Notes: generated by a model from the sequence alone, not told the origin. A DNA stretch of 64,000 bases from an uncultured Sphaerochaeta sp. (GCF_963676285.1 NZ_OY781063.1:1302001-1366000), one strand, 5' to 3'. Positions 36,447 through 46,151 are shown, numbered from the stretch's first letter. Program-made: numbers and translations.

Positions 36447-36594
36447 AATCCTCTCGTTTTACCCAGTATATGACATATAATTTTAGAACGCAAATGTTTT
36501 TGAAATATTATTTCTTTACAACACACAACCAGAAGTGATACAGTGAAACAAATACCTTATACGTACACAACCGGATACCGGGAGAAAATAGCAT
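36447..36594. promoter_or_regulatory. Divergent promoter region, anmK operon / murQ-murR
   Basis: A 148-bp gap between divergent starts is AT-rich with several possible -10 elements. It is the natural place for operators of the MurR-type regulator encoded two genes to the right; I cannot pick a definite operator by eye. Confidence 0.5.
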
Positions 36595-37542
36595 ATGCAA
36601 GTACCGATCACGGAAGAGACCTTAAATTCACTTACCACTGAACAGTGCAATACCAACACCTCCAATATTGATGAGCTCTCAGAACTACAAATTCTGCAGA
36701 TCATGAATGATGAGGATAAAACTGTCCCGTTCGCGGTAGAAAAACAACTCCCTGTCATTGCCTCCTTGGTATCTGATGTTGTAACGTCTTTCAGGAACGG
36801 CGGTCGCTTGTTTTACATAGGTGCGGGAACCAGTGGACGCCTTGGGGTATTGGATGCTTCTGAGTGTCCTCCAACCTTTGGAGTACCAAGGACCATGGTC
36901 CAGGGTCTGATAGCAGGAGGAAAGGAAGCACTGGTTCGTTCCATTGAGAACGCGGAGGATGACTATCAGGAAGGAGTCAGGGAGCTACAGGCACTGCATT
37001 TCTCCAAGAAGGATGTATTGGTTGGCATTACCGCATCAGGACAGGCTCCGTATGTAATCGGCGCTATGGAATATGCAAAAAGCCTGGGAGCAGTGGTTGG
37101 AGCTATCAGCTGTAACGCGAAATCCCAGACGTTTGCAGCGGCACAGCATGCAATATTTCTGGATGTGGGCCCAGAGGTAATTACAGGTTCCACCCGTCTT
37201 AAATCAGGAACTGCACAGAAATTGGTACTCAATATGATTACCACTGCAAGTATGGTCAGGATTGGCAAGGTTTACCGAAACCTCATGGTTGATCTTACTC
37301 CAGTTAATAAAAAACTGGTGGAACGCTCCAAGCGATTGATTAAACAAGCCACAGCGTGTTCTTATGAGGAAGCCAGCACTGCGTTTGAAGCATCTGGGAG
37401 AAGACCGAAGCTTGCTATAGTGATGATATTGCTGGGAGTGGATGCTGAGACTGCCCGGTCATTGGAGAGCCAATCCAGTGGTCCGATTTCAGAAATGATA
37501 CGGCTCTACCACTCCAAACAATCTGCTGAGAACGACACATAG
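36595..37542 (+). CDS. murQ: N-acetylmuramic acid 6-phosphate etherase
   Basis: The 315-residue SIS-domain enzyme has the family features SNIDELSELQILQIMNDEDK, FYIGAGTSGRLGVLDASECPPTFG, VGITASGQAPYVIGAMEYA, ITGSTRLKSGTAQKLVLNMI and the C-terminal helical part with VMILLGVDAETARSLE. It removes lactate from MurNAc-6-P to give GlcNAc-6-P. GGGAG lies upstream of the start; murR follows 14 bp after its stop. Confidence 0.95.
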   Translation: MQVPITEETLNSLTTEQCNTNTSNIDELSELQILQIMNDEDKTVPFAVEKQLPVIASLVSDVVTSFRNGGRLFYIGAGTSGRLGVLDASECPPTFGVPRTMVQGLIAGGKEALVRSIENAEDDYQEGVRELQALHFSKKDVLVGITASGQAPYVIGAMEYAKSLGAVVGAISCNAKSQTFAAAQHAIFLDVGPEVITGSTRLKSGTAQKLVLNMITTASMVRIGKVYRNLMVDLTPVNKKLVERSKRLIKQATACSYEEASTAFEASGRRPKLAIVMILLGVDAETARSLESQSSGPISEMIRLYHSKQSAENDT

Positions 37543-37556
37543 GAAAGGGAGCATGC

Positions 37557-38441
37557 ATGGAAGAGAAAGTACAGGTAGAAGGGGCTTTATATGCGATTAA
37601 CGCCCAATATGATCTTCTCAGTGACTCTGAGAAGAAGGTTGCCTCGTATGTACTGAGAGAACCCAAGAAAACGGTTCACTTTAATGTGCGTGAACTCTCG
37701 AAGCAAAGCGGTGCCAGCCAGGCGGCGGTGATCCGCTTCTGCAAGCACCTTAATTTCACCAGTTTCAGCAATTTCAAGCTACGCCTGGCTCGAGATGTCT
37801 TCGGCAACTATGATGAGCGATATGTCCCGGACTTTGAACTTGACTCAGAGACCTCTCCATCTGTGGTCATTCACTCTGTGATTCAACGATTCCAGCACTC
37901 TTTCAATGCACTCGAGCGATGTCTCGATGGGAAGGAGTTGGAAAAGGCTGTTTCCTTGATTCAGTCAGCACACTCGACATTTCTCTTCGGAGTCGGTGCT
38001 TCAGGGGTTGTTGCATTCGACTTCATGCAGAAGTTGGTGCGGCTTGGTATCTCTGTATTCTACACACATGATACCGATCTGCAGCTCACCGCAGCCTCAA
38101 CCATGAGGAAGGATGACTGTGCCTGCATTCTCTCCTACTCTGGGGAGAACGATACCATGGTAGCTGCAGCCAAACAGCTCAAACGATCCGGTACCCCGAT
38201 CATCTCAGTAACCATGGATAGTGACAATACACTTCGGCGTCTCTCTGATATCAGCATTGTCATTCCCGCTTCAGAGAGGATATACCGCCAGGGAGCAAGT
38301 ACCTCAAGAATTAATCAGCTGGCAGTAATAGATATGCTCTACTCCCTCATGGTATCCAAGAACCTCGATGCATCCATTGAGGCAATAGAGCAGACTATGG
38401 CGGTAACACACCGGCATGTGAGTACAGACAACACGCCATAA
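37557..38441 (+). CDS. murR: MurR/RpiR-family regulator with SIS domain
   Basis: The 294-residue protein has an N-terminal RpiR helix-turn-helix (LSDSEKKVASYVL, LSKQSGASQAAVIRFCKHLNFTSFSNFKLRL) and a SIS sugar-phosphate domain (FLFGVGASGVVAFDFMQKLVRLG, CACILSYSGENDTMVAAAKQL). With murQ it likely senses MurNAc-6-P and controls both divergent units. Its last 37 codons and stop are part of a 118-bp direct repeat whose second copy lies at 49285-49402, beyond the sugar catabolic block. Confidence 0.9.
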   Translation: MEEKVQVEGALYAINAQYDLLSDSEKKVASYVLREPKKTVHFNVRELSKQSGASQAAVIRFCKHLNFTSFSNFKLRLARDVFGNYDERYVPDFELDSETSPSVVIHSVIQRFQHSFNALERCLDGKELEKAVSLIQSAHSTFLFGVGASGVVAFDFMQKLVRLGISVFYTHDTDLQLTAASTMRKDDCACILSYSGENDTMVAAAKQLKRSGTPIISVTMDSDNTLRRLSDISIVIPASERIYRQGASTSRINQLAVIDMLYSLMVSKNLDASIEAIEQTMAVTHRHVSTDNTP

Positions 38442-38447
38442 GAGAGC
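38330..38447 (+). repeat. 118-bp direct repeat, copy 1 (3' end of murR)
   Basis: It covers the last 112 bp of murR (through the stop) plus 6 bp. The second copy at 49285-49402 differs at one position only (38420 G, 49375 A), a silent Val codon change. Copies are 10,955 bp apart and bracket the sugar catabolic cluster exactly. Confidence 0.93.
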
Positions 38448-38631
38448 TTGCCACGTTTACGGGTGGTATGCTGTTTTAGGACAAAACCTAAAAGCAACGA
38501 TCAGGTTGTGTATTCAACCAGAAGAATGCTTATGAACCACTTACAAGAACATAATCACATGAAGAAGGCCAAATCACTTAGAAAACGTCAGGAAATACAT
38601 GATATGGAGAATACCTCACAAGTCGAGCCTC

Positions 38632-39282
38632 TTAATCATCCATTCGGAATGTTTTCTGTTGTATTCGTTCATAGTTGTTGAAATAGCTTCTTCCGACCAC
38701 ACACTCCGAGACACCAAGAGATTCCATCTTCCTAATACGTTCATAGTTCATTGAACCATCAACCAACACGTCAACTCCATCTCCCACCAGAAATTTCACT
38801 GCAGCAACACGATCAAATGAGGCAGGAATAAACACCGAATTGGGCTGTCCAGGCTCAGTAGTCATCACCAACACAGCGTCTATAAACTGTAAAAAATGAA
38901 GGAGATCAGTTGTTGGGGTAGTAGGCCAAATGGCAACCCCAACCTGCAAGCCGTGCCTTTTTGACTCTTCCAGAAGGAAGATGACACTTTTCTTCTCAAA
39001 ATCCTCCACGGTTAGTATCACCATTGTTCCCTCACGCTTCGGGAGGTTCCAGATGTAGTGCAGGAGACTTTTCTGGTCCCTTGCCATGATATGGAATACG
39101 ATTGGCAGGTTGGTCAAAGAGTATATTACATCCACATCTTGCTCAGTGAGGCCCTTCAAAGGCACACAAATCCCATCCATCATATCAATATGAATTGAAT
39201 CAATATGCTTTTTTGTTAATACTGATTTCCAATGCAGGAAATCATGGTGAGGACACGCAAACATCGATACTGAAAGTCTCAT
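38632..39282 (-). CDS. Ribulose-phosphate 3-epimerase-like protein (TIM barrel)
   Basis: From the ATG at 39282 the product is 216 residues. It shows Rpe-like features: the strand-plus-motif HIDMMDGICVP (metal-binding His and Asp), VFHIMARD with the second His replaced-in-context, VLVMTTEPGQP matching the VM-x-V-PG-GQ loop, and DVLVDGSMNYERI matching the VDGG phosphate region. Active-site substitutions suggest an epimerase of another ketose phosphate rather than housekeeping Rpe. It is last in the leftward operon; ATG 39264 is an alternative start. Confidence 0.78.
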   Translation of the reverse strand: MRLSVSMFACPHHDFLHWKSVLTKKHIDSIHIDMMDGICVPLKGLTEQDVDVIYSLTNLPIVFHIMARDQKSLLHYIWNLPKREGTMVILTVEDFEKKSVIFLLEESKRHGLQVGVAIWPTTPTTDLLHFLQFIDAVLVMTTEPGQPNSVFIPASFDRVAAVKFLVGDGVDVLVDGSMNYERIRKMESLGVSECVVGRSYFNNYERIQQKTFRMDD

Positions 39283-39343
39283 GCATTCACTCCAGAGAAA
39301 ATGTAGATCGAGACAAATAACCGGCAATAGCAGTAGGCATTAT

Positions 39344-40042
39344 CTAGTTCTGCCCATAATAAGCGTTTGGCCCAAATTTCCTGCTATAGTGTTTCTCTTC
39401 CAATACATCCGGTATCGGCTGAAGCCGAGGGTCAAGGGTCTCATTGCAATACGCCATTTTAGCGACATACTCAAGTACTTGACTATGCAAAACTGCTTCT
39501 TCAGGGCTCTTCCCCCAGACAAAAGGACCATGATGCTTCACCAATGCTGCGGACATATGCAAGCAATCAGAAGAACTCATCGCTTCGAGAATAACCTTAC
39601 CGGTATTCACTTCATAGTCAGATTTAATCTCTTCTGCAGTCAGTTCCCTAGTGCAAGGTATTGCACCATAATAGTAATCACCATGAGTAGTACCATAACA
39701 GGGAAGAGCACGCCCTGCCTGTGCCCACATCGTTGCATACTGGGAGTGCGTATGGACAATCCCGTGTATACCAAAATCAGCGAAAGCCTTGTACAAAGCG
39801 ATATGTGTTGGGGTATCTGTCGAAGGTCTCGCATTTCCTTCAAGTACATTACCCTGCATATCAACGACGACCATATCCTTGATACCCATCTTTACGTATG
39901 GTACCCCACTTGCCTTAATTACCATCAACTTGGTTTCTGGATCATATCCTGATACATTTCCCCATGTTGAAATCACAAGGTTTTTGGTAACCAAATCAAG
40001 GTTTGCTTCCAATACTTCTTTCCGCAATTGTTCCAAACTCAT
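39344..40042 (-). CDS. araD: L-ribulose-5-phosphate 4-epimerase (AraD/UlaF-like)
   Basis: The 232-residue class II aldolase-family protein has STWGNVSGYDPETKLMVIKASGVPY, VEANARPSTDTPTH-type sequence (EGNARPSTDTPTH), GIVHTHSQYATMWAQ with the zinc His-x-His, and LVKHHGPFVWGK with a further His. It converts L-ribulose-5-P to D-xylulose-5-P. The start at 40042 follows AGGAGAAAGGT; a TTG at 40060 is less likely. Confidence 0.9.
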   Translation of the reverse strand: MSLEQLRKEVLEANLDLVTKNLVISTWGNVSGYDPETKLMVIKASGVPYVKMGIKDMVVVDMQGNVLEGNARPSTDTPTHIALYKAFADFGIHGIVHTHSQYATMWAQAGRALPCYGTTHGDYYYGAIPCTRELTAEEIKSDYEVNTGKVILEAMSSSDCLHMSAALVKHHGPFVWGKSPEEAVLHSQVLEYVAKMAYCNETLDPRLQPIPDVLEEKHYSRKFGPNAYYGQN

Positions 40043-40095
40043 ACCTTTCTCCTCACCCAATGGCCTTTCAGATTGGTGAATTTTTCATCCATTCA

Positions 40096-41757
40096 TCAGG
40101 CTTTTGCAGTATCTCTCAACGATTTTAATGTATACAAAACACTATTATCTGTGCTGAACTCATCGTGTAACTTGCTATAGATCTTATACAATTCATCATA
40201 AGCTGCCACATTTCTCGGATTTGGGGTAAATGCGTTAGATTCCCGTAAACTTAAAGCATCCTGCGCAGCATGAACATCCTTGAATCCTCCTGCTGCTTCT
40301 CCAGCAGCGACAGCTCCAAGCATTGCGCTCCCATAGGAAGCAGCGAGTGGTTCGTCGGATACACTGACCTCAATATCACAGACATCAGCATACATCTGCA
40401 TCATGAACGCATCCTTTTTGGGAATCCCTCCACATGCATGGAGTTCAGTAACTTCAATCCCATGTTCCCGAAAATTCTCAATGATCTTTCTTGTCCCGAA
40501 CGCAGTACTCTCAAGAATAGCTCTATACACTTCCTCAATTCTCGTATGTATTGTCAAACCTACAATAACCGAAGACAGATCGGAATTCACAAGAATAGAA
40601 CGGTTACCATTGAACCAATCTAAAGCGACAAGTCCTGACTCACCAGGAGAAAGCAAAGCAGCCTTTTGCCCTAACAATCTGAAAAGTGAAACCCCTTGGT
40701 TCTTTGCTTCTCGCTGCAGCTCTTCGCTTACAAAGTTCTCTATGAACCAAGAAAAACTATCACCAACAGCCGTTTGTCCTGCCTCATAGGCATAGTATCC
40801 AGGAACAGCCCCATCTTTAATGACTCCACAGATTCCAGGGACATGCTTCAAGATATCACTCAACAAGAAATGACAGGTAGAAGTCCCGATACTTACAACC
40901 ATCTGACCCGTTTTTCCCATTCCCAATGTAATGGGAACAACCCCTGCATCAGTGTGGGGAACAGCAACTGCCGTCTTTTGTGTAAGTCCCGTCAAGGCAC
41001 TAAAGTCTGGGGTAACATGCCCAGCACACTGTCCTATTCTCAGTATTTTCTCAGAAAGCTTCTCTTCTACAACATGCTCCATCAGTGGATTTAATGCTTT
41101 GAAGAACTCCTTGCTTGGGAATCCACTGGTTTCCGACCAGATTGTTTTGTATCCAGTCGTCACATTGTTCTTGTAAAGGTTCCCGGTAAGCTTATATACC
41201 AACCAATCAGCGATATCAGCAAAACTGGAGACCTCCTTATATATTTCAGGAGCCTCCTCAGCAACCTGCATGATTTTGGGAATGGTCCACTCACTGCTGA
41301 TTTTCCCCCCGTAGCACTCTAAGAAAGCTTCCCCTCGCTCCTTGGCTATCCTGTTCAAACTGTTCGCATGTTTCTGTGCAGCATGGTGTTTCCACAGTTT
41401 CACATGGGCATTTGGATTGTCCTTGAATTTTGGATTGGAAGAAATAGGCTCCAGATCCGGTCCAAGGGGGATCATCGTACAGGCTGTAGTATCAATACCA
41501 ATCCCTATTACATCAGCAGGATCAATCTTTGCTTGCTCCAAGAGACCCACAACACAGGCTATGGCCATGGTGTAATAATCCTCTCCATCCTGGATTGCCC
41601 AATCCTTGCCAAGAAGAACCCCACTCGGGAGGGCTTCACTCATAACCCCATGAGGATAGAACTCTTCTACAATTGCTTCCACTTTTTTGGTGGTAATATT
41701 CAGTAACTCAGCCCTCGCTGACTGAGTACCATAGTCAATACCTATCGCATATTTCAT
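40096..41757 (-). CDS. araB: Ribulokinase (AraB-type FGGY kinase)
   Basis: The 553-residue kinase starts MKYAIGIDYGTQSARAELLN, the AraB phosphate-1 motif, and has VIGIGIDTTACTMIPL, AVPHTDAGVVPI, VALDWFNGNRS and the FGGY-like ESTAFGTRKIIENF and HACGGIPKKDAFMMQM segments. Length fits AraB (about 560), which phosphorylates ribuloses. The ATG at 41757 is preceded by GGAG; the frame to 41793 would overlap the next gene. Confidence 0.9.
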   Translation of the reverse strand: MKYAIGIDYGTQSARAELLNITTKKVEAIVEEFYPHGVMSEALPSGVLLGKDWAIQDGEDYYTMAIACVVGLLEQAKIDPADVIGIGIDTTACTMIPLGPDLEPISSNPKFKDNPNAHVKLWKHHAAQKHANSLNRIAKERGEAFLECYGGKISSEWTIPKIMQVAEEAPEIYKEVSSFADIADWLVYKLTGNLYKNNVTTGYKTIWSETSGFPSKEFFKALNPLMEHVVEEKLSEKILRIGQCAGHVTPDFSALTGLTQKTAVAVPHTDAGVVPITLGMGKTGQMVVSIGTSTCHFLLSDILKHVPGICGVIKDGAVPGYYAYEAGQTAVGDSFSWFIENFVSEELQREAKNQGVSLFRLLGQKAALLSPGESGLVALDWFNGNRSILVNSDLSSVIVGLTIHTRIEEVYRAILESTAFGTRKIIENFREHGIEVTELHACGGIPKKDAFMMQMYADVCDIEVSVSDEPLAASYGSAMLGAVAAGEAAGGFKDVHAAQDALSLRESNAFTPNPRNVAAYDELYKIYSKLHDEFSTDNSVLYTLKSLRDTAKA

Positions 41758-41771
41758 TACACACCTTCTCC

Positions 41772-42629
41772 TCAGCAACGAATCCCTGCACATACAGATT
41801 TCAAAAATGCAAGAGAGTATTTCAAGTCACTGATAAGCAAATCCATATCAAGTTTACCCGCAAAAATCTCATCTCCTGTCAGTTTCCCCGGCAATGGTTC
41901 AAAAGAAAGGGCATCTTCATATCCAATGTCATCGATGGCAATTAAAAACTCACGCCAATCCATACAACCTTTCCCAGGAACTTCACGCGTATTGTCTCCA
42001 AGATGGAGATGCTTGACCCAATGGTTCCCAGCACTTCGAATAGCATTGGGAATTCCAACAGTCTCCTCTAATTGCATATGGAATGTATCGGGTACAATAC
42101 GAATGTTATTGCAACCCGTGCTCTCAGCCAGCTCAATTCCATCTTTAACAGTGCGTATAAAAGCAACTTCATACTGGTTGACACATTCTATGAGTATGCA
42201 AATCTCCTCATCTCTCATTCCTGCGTATTCAGCAATCTCCTTTAATGACTGTGAGGCATGCAAGAAATCAGTTTCCTTATCTACAAAGAAGTCGAGATGA
42301 TTCACTTGAGAAGGGACTATCAGTACTCGTTTTGAACCCAATGCAACAGCCATGTCAACAAGCTCTTTGCAATACAGAACTGCAGAGGCTCTTTTAATCT
42401 CATCCGAATGACAGATTGCTCTTTGCTCATCAGTGAAATTTCCATTTATACAAAACGGTATCAAGTCATGTTGGATTAGCATATCCTTGGTTTCGTTCAG
42501 ATCAATAGAACTAGGTTCTCCACTGATATCAATACCATCGACACCAATCTCAGATGCTGCTTCCACAATCATTTTCATAGAAGCTTTACCAAACAACCAT
42601 GTATTGATTGAAAATTTCGGAATATTCAT
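41772..42629 (-). CDS. Sugar-phosphate isomerase/epimerase, TIM barrel (UlaE-like)
   Basis: The 285-residue protein has the AP-endonuclease-2-type barrel: EIGVDGIDISGEPSS, ILIECVNQYEVAF with a metal Glu, IRIVPDTFHMQLEE with Asp and His, HLHLGDNTREVPGKG with His, and SFEPLPG with the last Glu. UlaE/SgbU enzymes interconvert L-xylulose-5-P and L-ribulose-5-P, which would feed the AraD-like enzyme next door. That substrate is inferred from neighbours. Confidence 0.75.
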   Translation of the reverse strand: MNIPKFSINTWLFGKASMKMIVEAASEIGVDGIDISGEPSSIDLNETKDMLIQHDLIPFCINGNFTDEQRAICHSDEIKRASAVLYCKELVDMAVALGSKRVLIVPSQVNHLDFFVDKETDFLHASQSLKEIAEYAGMRDEEICILIECVNQYEVAFIRTVKDGIELAESTGCNNIRIVPDTFHMQLEETVGIPNAIRSAGNHWVKHLHLGDNTREVPGKGCMDWREFLIAIDDIGYEDALSFEPLPGKLTGDEIFAGKLDMDLLISDLKYSLAFLKSVCAGIRC

Positions 42630-42634
42630 TATTG

Positions 42635-43600
42635 TTACCCCTTTCTTGTCTTCTTATCGAACATAGATATTGAAAATGTTGATTGCAAAACTATTATGAC
42701 TAGAAGTATCAGCCCTATCACTGCATTCTGCCAAACGGCATTCATGAGTTTCTGCATACTGAAAATATTGGTAAAAGATCCCATAATTAGGGCACCCAGG
42801 AATGAACCCGAAACTTTTCCAACTCCCCCAGATAGCTGTGCGCCGCCTATTACAACAGAGGCAATCGCAAACATCTCATAGCCGGTTCCCGCAAGAGGCT
42901 GTGCTGAGCCGACACGAGAAGCAAACACAATTCCACCAAGCGCTGCTAGCATACTACTAAGTAAATGAGCGGCAAAGAGTGTTTTCTCCACGCTTACCCC
43001 CATCATGGCTGCTGCATCCATATTTCCACCAACAATATAGAAAGCCCTACCAAAGGGAAATTTCTTGAGTATGTAGGTAAAGATGATTACCAGACCCACC
43101 AGAATTATGAATGGCATAGGAAAAAATCCAAAGACTGTCCCTCTCCCAATCATTTTCAGAAAACCTGGAAGATTTCTAGCGGTTGTCGTTACTTCCTTAG
43201 AAAAAATAAGAACTAGTGACCGGGCAAACATCATCATTGCCAACGTTCCAATGAAGGCGGGAATTTTCAATTTTGTCACCAGTACGCCATTTAGGCTACC
43301 TAGAAAAAAGCCAACGACCAAAGGAATTGTCAACGCAAGGATTGGTGAAGTTTCTCCAAACTTAATGAAGAAATAACCAGCCAAGGCAAACACAGAACCA
43401 ACACTCAAGTCTATGGATCCGCATAATATTACAAATGTCATTCCGATAGCCAAGATTCCCACTAGACTAGCAGATCGCAACAGATTACTAATATTCCCCA
43501 GTTTTATGAACACAGGATTTGCTAATGCACCAATAATAACAATAAAAATCAATCCAATTATTGCTGTATTGTCAAGGAGATATTTACTTATCTTCTTCAT
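42635..43600 (-). CDS. Sugar ABC transporter permease, RbsC-like
   Basis: The 321-residue protein has about ten hydrophobic segments and the RbsC/AraH pattern: ILAIGMTFVILCGSIDLSVGSVFAL, LNGVLVTKLKIPAFIGTLAMM, VGGNMDAAAMMGVSVEKT, and the terminal GVGKVSGSFLGALIMGSFTNI. It is the second permease of the cluster and probably forms a heterodimer with the neighbouring one. Confidence 0.9.
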   Translation of the reverse strand: MKKISKYLLDNTAIIGLIFIVIIGALANPVFIKLGNISNLLRSASLVGILAIGMTFVILCGSIDLSVGSVFALAGYFFIKFGETSPILALTIPLVVGFFLGSLNGVLVTKLKIPAFIGTLAMMMFARSLVLIFSKEVTTTARNLPGFLKMIGRGTVFGFFPMPFIILVGLVIIFTYILKKFPFGRAFYIVGGNMDAAAMMGVSVEKTLFAAHLLSSMLAALGGIVFASRVGSAQPLAGTGYEMFAIASVVIGGAQLSGGVGKVSGSFLGALIMGSFTNIFSMQKLMNAVWQNAVIGLILLVIIVLQSTFSISMFDKKTRKG

Positions 43601-43614
43601 TTATCATCTACCCC

Positions 43615-44556
43615 TTAATTATCTCTGTTTGCAACTGCATGCAAATATAATGCCCCAATAATCAACCCTGCCTTGATCATCAAAGCTATTGAGAATGGAA
43701 TATTGAGCATATTACACATCATAGTGATGATCTGGAGAATGAAGGCTCCACATACTGTCCCAACCACATTTGGATATCCCCCAGTTATGGACGTACCACC
43801 GATTAAAGTTGCTGCAATCGCGTCAATTTCAATATCAAGACCAATCTTTGATGGATCTGCACTGCTTACCACAAACATGTCCAGTAATCCAGCTCCCCAT
43901 GCAAAGAACATTGAGATTGCATAACACATGACAATTATTCTGGTTGTATGGATCCCACAAATCGTGGAAGCATCAGGATTGTTCCCCAGCAATTCTACTT
44001 CCATACCAAATATTGTCTTGTTTACCACAAAATACATAATAATGACTGCAAACAACATGATAAAGAAATGGATCGGTAGAACACCTCCCAAGGGCTCAGT
44101 AAAGATTACAGTCAATCTGGGTAATGAATAGGTGATTGTTCCCCGTCCGCTAATTCCTTTTGCAGAACCTCTTAGTATATAAAACATTGCAAGAGTCACC
44201 ACCATAGGAAGTACTTTAAACTTGGATACCAGGACTCCGGAAACTATACCTACAAGTATCATTACAACCAAGGAGAGGATTAACCCATAGTAGTTACCTG
44301 CTACAAGTGGTATTGCTGATATGACCGCCGCAAGGCTCATGGCTGAACCAACGGAAATATCAATTCCTCCTGTCGCAATAATCAGTGTCATCCCCATACC
44401 GAGTAGCACAATTTTAGTAGTTTGCATCATCAGGTTAACAAAGGTGTTCATTGATAGAAAATTATTAGTGAAGAGACTATTGAAGATAACCAATAAAAGT
44501 AATGTAATAACTGCAATATTCCTTATCAGAAATGAGTAAATCTTATTTTCTTTCAT
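43615..44556 (-). CDS. Sugar ABC transporter permease, RbsC-like
   Basis: The 313-residue permease contains VLLGMGMTLIIATGGIDISVGSAMSLAA, SGVLVSKFKVLPMVVTLAMFYI, ELLGNNPDASTICGIHTTRI and GGYPNVVGTVCGAFILQII, all typical of Rbs-type permeases. It overlaps the ATPase gene by 14 bp and the second permease follows 14 bp downstream in the transcript. Confidence 0.9.
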   Translation of the reverse strand: MKENKIYSFLIRNIAVITLLLLVIFNSLFTNNFLSMNTFVNLMMQTTKIVLLGMGMTLIIATGGIDISVGSAMSLAAVISAIPLVAGNYYGLILSLVVMILVGIVSGVLVSKFKVLPMVVTLAMFYILRGSAKGISGRGTITYSLPRLTVIFTEPLGGVLPIHFFIMLFAVIIMYFVVNKTIFGMEVELLGNNPDASTICGIHTTRIIVMCYAISMFFAWGAGLLDMFVVSSADPSKIGLDIEIDAIAATLIGGTSITGGYPNVVGTVCGAFILQIITMMCNMLNIPFSIALMIKAGLIIGALYLHAVANRDN

Positions 44557-46075
44557 AGGTTATACACTCTCTATTTATTTTCTCATTATCGGCGGCAATC
44601 ATTTCCAGTATCCGTCTTTCAGATATCGCATCATCTGCCAACTCACCTATGGAAACACCATTATTCAATACAATAATTTTGTCACAGTTCCTGACAAGTT
44701 CTTGTTGTTCGGAAGAGATTAAAAGCACCCCAATCCCATTCTCTGCAAATTCCTGTATTAGATTTTCTATTTCTTGTTTTGCTCCTACATCAATCCCTCT
44801 CGTCGGCTCATCTAAAATGATAAATTTGGGATTAGTAGAAAGCCATCGACCGACCACAACCTTTTGTTGATTTCCTCCCGAGAGGAATTTTATCCGTTGC
44901 AGGATACCTGTTTTCTTAACTCGCATCTTGTTACAATAATGATTAGTAAGATCTACTTTCTTCTTATAATCGATAATTCCCATCTTGGAAATTGAATCAT
45001 TTGCACAAGCACACATATTGTTTATGATGCTTGCGTTGGGGAAGATACCTTCTTCACGTCGGTTCTCAGTACAGAAAGCCATCTTATGCTTTAGTGCCAG
45101 AGAGGGAGAACTACTGGCTTTTTCGTCTCCCTCGAAAAGAACAGTCCCTGCATCACGTTTCGCAAGGCCAAAAATCAAATGCGCTACTTCAGTCCTTCCT
45201 GACCCCAACAACCCAGCCAGACCAACAATTTCACCTTTATGAACAGTAAAACTTACATCTTGTACCTTTGGCTCCTGTTTCAAATGATCAACTTCTAGTA
45301 GCAACTCATCCGTACATGTCCTTTTCGATTTTCGGCTGGATTCGACATATTGTCGCCCAATCATTTTCTCGAGCAATTTCATGTGAGGCAATTCTTCTGT
45401 TTTATATGTGCCAATGAGATGGCCATCCCTCAATATCGAGATCTCATCACATTTTTTATATACTTCATCGATTCGATGAGAGATGAAAATAACTGCGATA
45501 CCCTTCGCTTTCAACATATCGATTAGGGAAAAAAGCACTTCTACCTCATTTGAATCGAGAGAAGATGTTGGTTCATCCATAATCACCAACTTGCTCTTCA
45601 TGTTGATTGCCCTAATGATTGCAACAATCTGCTGTTTTGCAGTCCCATAGCCCCTTACAGGCTGTCTTACGTCGATGTCAATATGGATATCGTCAATGAG
45701 TCGCTGTGCTTTTTGGTAAACTTGAGTCCAATCAATAGAACCATTCTTCTTGAATGGATAGTTACTGATGAAGATATTTTCAGCTACAGAAAGATATGGT
45801 AGCAGATTCAATTCCTGGTAAATTGCGCTAATACCAGCGTGTTGTGCTTCAAGAGAGTTCTTAAAAAAACCTGTAGACCCATTATAGTTCATCTCACCTG
45901 AATCTGCTTGATATATTCCAGTGATTATTTTAATCAACGTAGATTTTCCGGCCCCGTTCTCGCCCATCAGCGCATGAACAGAGCCTTGTTTGATATTGAG
46001 TGAAACCTCATGTAACACTTGTGTCCGAGAAAACCCTTTCACAATGTCATGAAGTTCCAGGATGTTTGCCCCCAT
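44543..46075 (-). CDS. Sugar ABC transporter ATPase, RbsA-like, two domains
   Basis: The 510-residue protein has two fused ABC domains. The first holds GENGAGKST, RGYGTAKQQIVAIIRAI in place of the canonical signature, and LVIMDEPTSSLDSNEV. The second has the usual degenerate Walker A (GLLGSGRTE), FLSGGNQQKVVVGRWL and FIILDEPTRGIDVGA. This fits RbsA/AraG/XylG proteins. The ATG at 46075 sits 8 bp after GGAG; the frame from 46093 is less likely. Confidence 0.92.
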   Translation of the reverse strand: MGANILELHDIVKGFSRTQVLHEVSLNIKQGSVHALMGENGAGKSTLIKIITGIYQADSGEMNYNGSTGFFKNSLEAQHAGISAIYQELNLLPYLSVAENIFISNYPFKKNGSIDWTQVYQKAQRLIDDIHIDIDVRQPVRGYGTAKQQIVAIIRAINMKSKLVIMDEPTSSLDSNEVEVLFSLIDMLKAKGIAVIFISHRIDEVYKKCDEISILRDGHLIGTYKTEELPHMKLLEKMIGRQYVESSRKSKRTCTDELLLEVDHLKQEPKVQDVSFTVHKGEIVGLAGLLGSGRTEVAHLIFGLAKRDAGTVLFEGDEKASSSPSLALKHKMAFCTENRREEGIFPNASIINNMCACANDSISKMGIIDYKKKVDLTNHYCNKMRVKKTGILQRIKFLSGGNQQKVVVGRWLSTNPKFIILDEPTRGIDVGAKQEIENLIQEFAENGIGVLLISSEQQELVRNCDKIIVLNNGVSIGELADDAISERRILEMIAADNEKINRECITYERK

Positions 46076-46115
46076 ATAAAAAGCTCCTGCCATTATTTTA
46101 AAATTGATAGGTGTA

Positions 46116-46141
46116 GGCTGCTACGACAACTCGTAGCAGCC
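46116..46141 (-). promoter_or_regulatory. Perfect 11-bp stem-loop between binding-protein and ATPase genes
   Basis: GGCTGCTACGA (46116-46126) and TCGTAGCAGCC (46131-46141) enclose a CAAC loop. No T tract follows. Such stems after binding-protein genes protect the upstream mRNA and lower expression of the transporter genes. Confidence 0.8.
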
Positions 46142-46151
46142 CACTAACATC

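Noticed and set aside
38474..38493. TTTTAGG/CCTAAAA stem downstream of murR as a terminator
   Set aside because: Stem is AT-rich and weak with no T tract; too uncertain to annotate.
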